Part shown: piece after piece, positions 1 through 4,088 of the stretch
How the letters are laid out: every line of letters starts with the position of its first letter
Position numbering within the stretch: the first letter of the stretch is position 1
Assembly (NCBI GenBank): GCA_947581665.1
Contig: CANPVI010000072.1
Coordinates: 1 to 7,604 of the forward strand
Length of the DNA stretch: 7,604 nucleotides
Direction of reading: 5' to 3'
Origin: an uncultured Atopobiaceae bacterium
GTDB taxonomy: Bacteria > Actinomycetota > Coriobacteriia > Coriobacteriales > Atopobiaceae
The notes under the pieces: model-generated
Databases searched by the model: none
Told to the model about the DNA's origin: nothing
What the model saw: only the letters and a program-made list of their open reading frames with translations
Translations under genes and position numbers: made by a program

Positions 1-161
1 ACCTGGCCGGTAAAGTAGAGCGCGCGCTTGCCCTTGACGAACTCGTCGATGAGCGTCGTCTTGCCTACGCGACGCCGGCCATAGATGACGACCATCTGGA
101 ATCCCGGACGTCTGTATAGCTCCTCGAGCGTCGCCAGCTCGTCCGCTCTGCCTACGAACAT
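1..161 (-). CDS. Archaeal-type AAA ATPase (DUF234-like), N-terminal 53 residues
   Basis: Partial gene; its 3' part lies to the left of the window. The visible protein starts MFVGRADELATLEELY and carries a Walker A loop GRRRVGKT at about residues 28-35, followed by TLIDEF. The short 'FVGRxxEL' opening directly before the nucleotide-binding strand is typical of the archaeal-type ATPase family (Arch_ATPase, often with a C-terminal DUF234 nuclease-like domain), which is abundant in Coriobacteriia and bifidobacteria and whose function is poorly known. The ATG at 159-161 is chosen because AAGGGAG (166-172 on the complementary strand) sits five bases before it and the family normally begins here. 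A 43-bp dyad lies immediately upstream, so expression is probably repressed or autoregulated. The domain beyond Walker A cannot be seen, so the subfamily is an inference. Confidence 0.85.
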   Translation of the reverse strand, partial: MFVGRADELATLEELYRRPGFQMVVIYGRRRVGKTTLIDEFVKGKRALYFTGQ

Positions 162-171
162 GGCGCTCCCT

Positions 172-214
172 TCATTCCGTACTCGTGAGTATGATACTCG
201 TAAGTACGGAATGA
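172..214. promoter_or_regulatory. 43-bp dyad operator with tandem 12-bp palindromes
   Basis: Perfect 12-bp outer arms TCATTCCGTACT (172-183) and AGTACGGAATGA (203-214) enclose a second dyad GAGTAT-G-ATACTC (187-199). Read another way, the core is two nearly identical palindromic units, TACTCGTGAGTA (180-191) and TACTCGTAAGTA (195-206), separated by TGA. Overall 18 of 21 positions pair around the centre at 193. The element abuts the Shine-Dalgarno of the ATPase gene on the minus strand and must overlap its promoter. A dimeric or tetrameric DNA-binding protein is the simplest explanation; whether that is the ATPase itself is not known. Confidence 0.7.
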
Positions 215-278
215 GAACTAGGACGATCTCGGATGAGAGTATTCGATGCGCACACGTGCGAGCTCGTCATTTACCGCT

Positions 279-323
279 AGAGTAATGTTTGGTAGAGGTG
301 AAATTGCACGCCAGAGTAATGTT
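279..323 (+). repeat. 11-bp direct repeat AGAGTAATGTT at the truncation point
   Basis: AGAGTAATGTT occurs at 279-289 and again at 313-323, 34 bp apart. Upstream matches extend it to about 14 of 15 identical bases (CGCTAGAG... against CGCCAGAG...). It lies exactly where the WYL reading frame loses its homology to the family, so it may mark a slippage or recombination junction that removed the 5' part of the gene. It may also be chance. Confidence 0.4.
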
Positions 324-675
324 CTCAACATCCAATTCTAGATCGCTTCACGCTTCTACGGCGAAGAAGCTCTTCGACGCCGAGCACGAGACGGTGACGC
401 TGCTTCTGGAGCCCTACTTCGTGAACGCCCTCATCGACAAGTTCGGCCACGACGTGCGCACCTACCCGCAGGAGGACGGCCGCGTGAAGGCCTACGTGAC
501 CGTGACCCTCTCGCCGGGCTTCCTCGGCTGGATCTTCTCGCTCCACGGCTGCTGCACCATCGCCGGCCCGAAGAGCGCCATCGAGAAGTACCGCTCCTAC
601 GTGGATGACGCCCTCGCGTGGCTGAACGACGTGGAGCCTGGCACGCGCTCCATCAAGCCCTCTCGGGAGGATTGA
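289..675 (+). pseudogene. WYL-domain transcriptional regulator, C-terminal (WCX) remnant
   Basis: The 128-residue frame, starting at TTG 289 or ATG 319, has from residue 27 onward the C-terminal WCX domain of WYL-family regulators: the stretch LFDAEHETVTLLLEP, then FVNALIDKFGHDVRTYP, then VTVTLSPGFLGWIFSLHG and a closing 'AIEKYRSYVDDAL' helix. Complete WYL regulators are about 320 residues, with an N-terminal winged helix and the WYL ligand domain; both are absent, and a TAA at 283-285 closes the frame just upstream. No good Shine-Dalgarno precedes either start. It is therefore most likely a 5'-truncated remnant rather than a working gene. An 11-bp direct repeat flanks the junction. The last bases overlap the convergent 83-residue gene. 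Confidence 0.75.
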
Positions 676-904
676 CCCTGAGGAAGCTGATTCTCGCCCT
701 CCTCGCCTTCTCCACCAGCTCTTCGGGAAGCTCATGGCCAAGCTCCGCGAGATGCTCGTCGAGAGAAACCTCCTTCACCCTGCCCTCTTGCCGCATGTGG
801 TCCAACCGATGTTGCATGAACTCGGCGTAGGTGCACGCGCATGGCTTATCCACAAGGTGACCGTTGATGATCTTTATGCCTTCTCCGCAGTTCTCTTTGG
901 TCAT
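653..904 (-). CDS. Hypothetical 83-residue protein
   Basis: I do not recognise this family. The protein (MTKENCGEGIKII...) is small, charged and soluble, with no membrane segment. Cysteines at residues 6, 22 and 24 include a CAC (C-x-C) pair, followed by a probably helical, acidic/basic second half ending in NPPERA. The ATG at 902-904 is preceded, seven bases upstream, by AAGGGAG (912-918 on the complementary strand), the same ribosome binding site as the ATPase gene at the left edge, which supports real expression. It ends inside the tail of the WYL remnant (23-bp convergent overlap). It lies in the presumed integrated element, between remnants, so it may be element cargo. It could also be the surviving part of a larger gene. 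Confidence 0.55.
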   Translation of the reverse strand: MTKENCGEGIKIINGHLVDKPCACTYAEFMQHRLDHMRQEGRVKEVSLDEHLAELGHELPEELVEKARRARISFLRVNPPERA

Positions 905-1166
905 CGCCGAGCTCCCTTCAGTCGTTTAAGCGCCATCTAGAGCGATCTTTGTAGGCTTTCGATGTCCATCAGACCTTCATGCATCCCTGCCTAACCTAAC
1001 CACAAGAAGAGGAATAATTATTTCAGCATACCATCTTTCGATATGCAGCTCGCTAATGCTCGCTAACAAGAGCAGGTAGTGTCCTTGCGACACCAACGCT
1101 GTTTCGTATGGCGAATAGACCAGCGGACGTCGCAGATGGTGATGGGACCCTGTCCGCAAGAGCTCG
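905..1166. other. Gene-free stretch, relatively AT-rich
   Basis: No convincing reading frame is seen on either strand. The stretch contains a short tandem direct repeat of GCTCGCTAA around 1048-1065 and is less GC-rich than the genes around it (about 960-1110). It probably represents decayed 3' sequence of the Abi_2 gene that ends at 1167, but I could not join any frame to that protein with confidence. Confidence 0.4.
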
Positions 1167-1472
1167 TTACTCGTACTCCCAACACTTGTTGGGAAGCGCC
1201 TCGACCCTCGAGAGCCCAGCGAGGATGAGCGGGCGGAGGCGCGAGTCGAGGTCCATCATGCGCTCGATGACCGCGAGAGTGGTGCCGGGGAGGAAGCGGT
1301 CATCGCCGTATGCTGGGTCGATTTGGAACTCACGCGCATAGCCGGAGACGTGGTAGTAACCGCGCACGCGGAGGAACCGGGCGAGGGCGCGCCGATCGCC
1401 GCAGACGAGCCCGCGGTCGTCCACCATGAGCGAGACGAGCTGGTCGATGCTCCTGTACGGCTTGTCCGCCAT
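1167..1472 (-). pseudogene. Abi_2 (AbiD/AbiF-like) abortive-infection protein, N-terminal fragment
   Basis: The fragment begins MADKPYRSIDQLVSLM and continues with hallmarks of the Abi_2 family (abortive-infection proteins AbiD/AbiF): the 'KPxxSIDxQ' opening, FLRVRGYYHVSGY at about residues 34-46, an F-x-PGTT motif near 61-65, and the helix 'MMDLDSRLRPLILAGLSRVE'. Family members are about 300 residues long and anti-phage in the characterised cases; here a stop follows after about 101 residues, with no continuing homology downstream. It is therefore a truncated, presumably inactive gene. The ATG at 1470-1472 is preferred because the family starts there; a TTG at 1487 would add five residues. 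No strong Shine-Dalgarno is seen. Its position in the presumed integrated element fits defence-island cargo. Confidence 0.75.
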
Positions 1473-1787
1473 GGCCAGCACCCACAATCGATAAGAAAAT
1501 GGCCCACCTCATTTCAGGATGACCGACGATGCCGGACATAGCCTTGGGTGGGCGCGATTGACGAGCATCATAGCATACGCATGAGGGGGCTCTACAGGAG
1601 TTCGAGGGCATATGTCTCAGAACGCGGGCCAGATGCCGATTGCTCGACACTGGCGCTTAACGTGTGGTCGCTGTCCTTCGGATCATCACGGGCGATGATC
1701 TCCGAAAAATGACCGATTATCCGCACGTGAGGCGCAGGTAGTGTGAACAGACGATAGGTCAGCACAGCATCAGCTGCCAAACCACCG
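1473..1787. other. Gene-free stretch with a bulged hairpin
   Basis: No supported gene. A hairpin of 11 pairs with a 2-nt bulge is formed by TTCGGATCATC (1677-1687) and GATGAT/CCGAA (1694-1706). It lacks a T-run in either direction, so it does not look like a terminator. A 62-residue frame on the minus strand (1592-1780) has a TTG start, no ribosome binding site and no recognisable family, and was not called. Confidence 0.35.
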
Positions 1788-1926
1788 TCCGGGACATTTC
1801 CGGGACACTTTTGGAGGAAAACGGCCGGTACCGTGAGATATCGACCGTTACCGTTGGGTACCGTAAAACGCCTGCTCGGAGCGTCCGCCTAGGTCTGTTA
1901 GTTACCTTTCGATACAGTTAGTTACC
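1788..1926. repeat. Phased short direct repeats beside the att core (candidate integrase arm sites)
   Basis: Two families of repeats are visible. First, TCCGGGACA occurs twice in tandem, at 1788-1796 and 1799-1807, exactly 11 bp apart. Second, a G(G/T)TACC motif recurs: GGTACCGT at 1827-1834, GTTACCGT at 1847-1854, GGTACCGT at 1857-1864, and GTTAGTTACC at 1897-1906 and 1917-1926. The offsets are 20, 10, 44 and 20 bp, close to whole helical turns. Directly repeated, helically phased sites next to a tRNA-derived core are characteristic of arm-type binding sites of tyrosine integrases and their excisionase/IHF-like partners. The integrase gene itself is not in the window, so the function is inferred from layout. 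Confidence 0.5.
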
Positions 1927-1938
1927 GCCCCCGGATGA

Positions 1939-1985
1939 CCCTGACACGGAAGAGGTCACAAGTTCAATTCTTGTAACACCCACCA
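1939..1985 (+). other. att site: 3' half of tRNA-Val(GAC)
   Basis: The 47 bases read as a tRNA from the anticodon arm to the 3' end. Anticodon loop CTGACAC (1941-1947, anticodon GAC, valine) is followed by the 3' anticodon strand GGAAG (1948-1952) and a five-base variable loop. The T stem is ACAAG (1958-1962) and CTTGT (1970-1974) around loop TTCAATT, then come acceptor strand AACACCC (1975-1981), discriminator A and encoded CCA (1983-1985). The 5' anticodon strand should be CTTCC but only its last two bases match, and no D arm or 5' acceptor precedes it. It is thus not a working tRNA gene but the duplicated 3' end left by integration of an element that lies to the left; the intact tRNA should be at the other end. 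Confidence 0.8.
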
Positions 1986-2089
1986 GCAAAACCGCAGGCC
2001 ATCGGGATCGCCGATGACGCTGGGGCTCTCTCGAGTGATTTTGATTGTCAAGACCGATGGTGGCCATGCTCACCATGAGCCAGCGCGCC

Positions 2090-2296
2090 TCATCCCCCGA
2101 AAAATGGCTCGAGGTAGTACCAGAGACCAGACCAGCGGTCTGGGGAGAAGAGCGCCCAGAGGGCGAGAATGCCCGACACCACCACGAGCAGCAAGAAGAT
2201 CCTCGTGATGGGCCAACGTGACGACTCCTCGCACCCTAATCGGGAGAAGTACGTGATGATGGTCGCGAGAGAGAGCGCCCAGCCGAAGTCCGACAC
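2090..2296 (-). pseudogene. C-terminal tail of a multi-pass membrane protein (probable remnant)
   Basis: A 68-residue frame from GTG 2296. Two hydrophobic stretches are visible, about residues 3-17 (DFGWALSLATIITYF) and 32-47 (RIFLLLVVVSGILALWALF), and the end SPDRWSGLWYYLEPFF. The same frame reads RYVSDFGWAL upstream of the GTG, resembling the 'RYxxDFxW' segment near the end of large polytopic membrane proteins (glycosyltransferase-like or YfhO-like) in actinobacteria. The frame is closed upstream by the stop codon of the neighbouring ATPase gene (2342-2344), and there is no Shine-Dalgarno. A small two-helix membrane protein is the alternative. The assignment rests on pattern only. Confidence 0.4.
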
Positions 2297-2341
2297 GTAG
2301 CGCTGGCTGGTGCCGGCACTCCGTGTCCTATAACCCCGAGT

Positions 2342-3499
2342 CTAGACGTCCCAGAGCTCGCTCAACCTCGCCTCGTCCTCGTCGTTGGAGGAAGAGGCGA
2401 GGTAGTCCCGCAGGTAGGGCACGTTGAAGCGCACCCGCCCGCGCTGCGGGGACACGATCACGCCCTGGCCGAGGAGCCGGTCCCTCGTCCGGGCGAGTCC
2501 ACCGGTCGTCGTGCCCATGGCCTTTGCCACGTCCCGCGTCGAGGCCTCATGCGCCTCGTCCATGCATTGGATCATGGCCTTCAAGTACTCCACGCAACGC
2601 TGGCCGATCTCCTCGACGATTGGCCGCAATGCCTGCTGCGCGTACACGCGATAGGCGCGGAGAAAGGCCCGGTCGGCGACGGGTGTATCCAGCGTGATCT
2701 CCCCGCTCGCGACTCCATCCCTCGCGGTCCGGACCGCCTCATAGCCGAGCAGTTGCATTAGATATGGCTGGCCGAGGCTCCTCGCCACCAGCATGTCAAG
2801 CGCACCTTCGTCGATCTCGAGGTCCCCGACCCGCTCGAAGCCCGTCCGCAGTCCGTCGCGCACCTCGTCGGGGTTCAGCAGGCCTATGGAGAGGTGGCGG
2901 GCCCTGCGCATGAACGTGCAGCCGTCGTGTGCGATGACGCGGCCGTACGCGTAGGGCAGCCCAGCCACCACCAGAATCACGTCGAGGCCCTTGCGAGCGG
3001 CCATCTGGAAAGCGGAGCAGATGGTGGAGACATCGTCGAGCGGGACCTTCTGGATTTCGTCGATGGACACGAAGACCCTCCGCTTGGCGTCGCGGCAGGC
3101 CTCGATGAGGAGCTCCGCGAGGTCGGCTGATTCGACCCTTCGCGATTCGCTCCGCCCGACTCCCCCGAGGGAAAGTCCGCTGCCGAGCACCTGCAGCGAG
3201 GCGTTGGAGGCCACGGATCGGGTCATCTCGTCGTAGGGCGCCAGCTTCCGCAGGAGGGACCTCAGGGCGTGGTCGGCCGTCAGGTCCAGCACGTCCCATC
3301 CCGCCGCGCCCGCCTTCGACGAAAGCTGCTCGACGAGGCAGGTCTTGCCACTTCCCCGGCTGCCCGTGAGGAAGAGCGAGCGATAGTCGCTTCCCGGCGA
3401 GACGAGGGCCACGTCAAATTCGTCGAGGATTGGTCTCCGCCCGAAGAAGAGCTCGGGATTCCCGCCGAAGTGGGGCGAGAAGGGATTCAGCTCAGCCAC
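2342..3499 (-). CDS. STAND/ORC-like AAA ATPase, 385 residues
   Basis: Complete P-loop ATPase of the ORC/Cdc6-like or STAND type that is widespread in actinobacteria, with unknown physiological role. Visible elements are the N-terminal 'NPFSPxFG..PELFFGR' signature (residues 5-21), Walker A GSRGSGKT (46-53), Walker B RVFVSIDEI (141-149), a sensor strand VILVVAGLP (174-182), and the 'LGQPYLMQLLGY' motif (242-253) that in STAND ATPases contains the GxP helix. A C-terminal winged-helix-like region lies at about 315-365 (STRDVAKAMGTTTGGLARTRDRLLGQGVI). The start is GTG 3497-3499, supported by AGGAGG (3506-3511 on the complementary strand) six bases upstream. Length and domain order look intact. 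An AT-rich region with palindromes precedes it, suggesting specific control. It may act as a signal-dependent regulator or in phage defence; the sequence does not decide. Confidence 0.85.
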   Translation of the reverse strand: MAELNPFSPHFGGNPELFFGRRPILDEFDVALVSPGSDYRSLFLTGSRGSGKTCLVEQLSSKAGAAGWDVLDLTADHALRSLLRKLAPYDEMTRSVASNASLQVLGSGLSLGGVGRSESRRVESADLAELLIEACRDAKRRVFVSIDEIQKVPLDDVSTICSAFQMAARKGLDVILVVAGLPYAYGRVIAHDGCTFMRRARHLSIGLLNPDEVRDGLRTGFERVGDLEIDEGALDMLVARSLGQPYLMQLLGYEAVRTARDGVASGEITLDTPVADRAFLRAYRVYAQQALRPIVEEIGQRCVEYLKAMIQCMDEAHEASTRDVAKAMGTTTGGLARTRDRLLGQGVIVSPQRGRVRFNVPYLRDYLASSSNDEDEARLSELWDV

Positions 3500-3540
3500 A
3501 GTTCCCCTCCTGTGCGTCGCATGCTTCGCGTTTCATTCTA

Positions 3541-3580
3541 GATCATTTATGCATTTATGCGTGTATGCATTGCATGCACG
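3541..3580. promoter_or_regulatory. AT-rich promoter region with 21-bp imperfect palindrome
   Basis: Upstream of the 385-residue ATPase gene lies a run of overlapping TATGCAT-like units: ATTTATGC twice (3545-3560), then a palindrome CGTGTATGCA (3560-3569) T TGCATGCACG (3571-3580), with 9 of 10 arm positions pairing. Its distance from the GTG at 3499 and its AT-richness in a GC-rich region suit a promoter/operator. The dyad could bind the ATPase through its winged-helix end or another repressor. Confidence 0.5.
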
Positions 3581-3597
3581 GCCTCTCGTAGTATGCG

Positions 3598-3615
3598 AAA
3601 AAACGCGGAGCCGCG
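3598..3615 (-). terminator. Weak intrinsic terminator candidate
   Basis: On the minus strand a short GC stem, CGCG-GCTC-CGCG (3615-3604), is followed at once by six T (3603-3598). The stem has only four pairs, so it is weak, but it lies 20 bases after the stop codon of the ATPase remnant (3637-3639), where a terminator would be expected. Confidence 0.3.
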
Positions 3616-3636
3616 GAGGAAAAACCAAGCGGGATA

Positions 3637-3771
3637 TTAGAGGTCGTAGAGCTCATCCGTCGAGATGAGAATGACGTCGCCTCGCTCGCACGCCAAGCCA
3701 ATCGGTGGAGGGCACATAGAAGAGGTGGCGATCCCGGAGCTGCCTGAAGGGCGCAAGCATAGGCAACCCAT
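3637..3771 (-). pseudogene. Frameshifted C-terminal scrap, possibly of a DUF234-type ATPase
   Basis: A 44-codon frame from ATG 3771 ends at TAA 3637-3639 with CERGDVILISTDELYDL. In the neighbouring frame the upstream part reads LAPFRQLRDRHLFYVPSTDW. Joining the two by one frame change near 3690 gives a coherent protein tail, which resembles the C-terminal end of archaeal-type (DUF234) ATPases, where a 'LFSxxGF...RGDVxLVxxDELY' ending is common. Followed by a weak terminator and preceded at 3788-3808 by a palindrome, it looks like a gene whose middle has been deleted. The family assignment is from memory of the pattern and is uncertain; a genuine 44-residue gene is the alternative. Confidence 0.35.
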
Positions 3772-3787
3772 GTATCGAGATAGCAAG

Positions 3788-3808
3788 TTTTAGGACGGTA
3801 TCCTAAAA
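3788..3808. promoter_or_regulatory. Perfect 8-bp-arm palindrome, candidate operator
   Basis: TTTTAGGA (3788-3795), spacer CGGTA, TCCTAAAA (3801-3808). It lies about 17 bp upstream of ATG 3771 of the ATPase remnant, the same relation that the dyad at 172-214 has to the ATPase gene at the left edge. On either strand it could also form a hairpin. An operator surviving from a deleted gene is the favoured reading. Confidence 0.45.
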
Positions 3809-3910
3809 AACTAGTCCTTCAACCAAGTTTATTGGATACAGATCCAGCTCCTCGCATCTGCAAGGACGGGAGAGCCAGGGAATCCGAAAAACGTGAGCGA
3901 GGCTTTTCAG

Positions 3911-4072
3911 AGCGCCCGAGATAGGGCCGATCGTGGAGCCGCAACAACCCAGTGGGTTGTTGCGAAGGCAATGCCTTGCAGGCCTCAAACGCGAGCTGCC
4001 CTCCCAAGCGAACTTGAGAGGGCGGCGTACTTCGCTACTCGAGCCTCTAGGATCGGCCCTAGATTGGGTGCT
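3911..4072 (+). ncRNA. Candidate structured RNA, closed by a 22-nt stem
   Basis: The ends pair over 22 positions: AGCGCCCGA (3911-3919) with TTGGGTGCT (4064-4072), then GA opposite GA, then TAGGGCCGATC (3922-3932) with GATCGGCCCTA (4051-4061). Inside are a perfect 12-bp-arm hairpin (3940-3951 with 3953-3964, CGCAACAACCCA), a small hairpin AAGGCA/TGCCTT (3965-3977), and GCTGCCCTC (3995-4003) with GAGGGCGGC (4018-4026). The three wobble pairs (3914-4069, 3918-4065, 3997-4024) are G-U only on the + strand, and the internal loop is a tandem sheared G-A only on that strand, which argues for RNA transcribed left to right. No gene lies downstream on that strand, so a stand-alone or antisense RNA is more likely than a riboswitch. 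A 140-bp MITE with 11-bp terminal repeats is the main alternative. No known family was recognised. Confidence 0.45.
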
Positions 4073-4088
4073 ATGGAAAGCCGCAGCG

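Noticed and set aside
1178..1193. Palindrome CCCAACA-CT-TGTTGGG at the end of the Abi_2 fragment
   Set aside because: Too short a loop and no T-run for a terminator; it lies inside the coding end and is isolated.
1592..1780. A 62-codon frame on the minus strand
   Set aside because: TTG start, no Shine-Dalgarno, no recognisable family; contains a hairpin but no evidence of translation.
1939..1985. A complete, functional tRNA-Val gene
   Set aside because: Only the 3' half is present; the 5' anticodon strand does not pair and there is no D arm or 5' acceptor strand.
2127..2143. Inverted repeat CCAGACC-AGC-GGTCTGG
   Set aside because: It lies inside the coding sequence of the membrane-protein tail, has a three-base loop and no T-run; no role can be argued.
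3911..4072. Retron msr-msd RNA
   Set aside because: The end-pairing resembles retron a1/a2 repeats, but no reverse transcriptase is encoded in the window and no long msd-type hairpin is seen.
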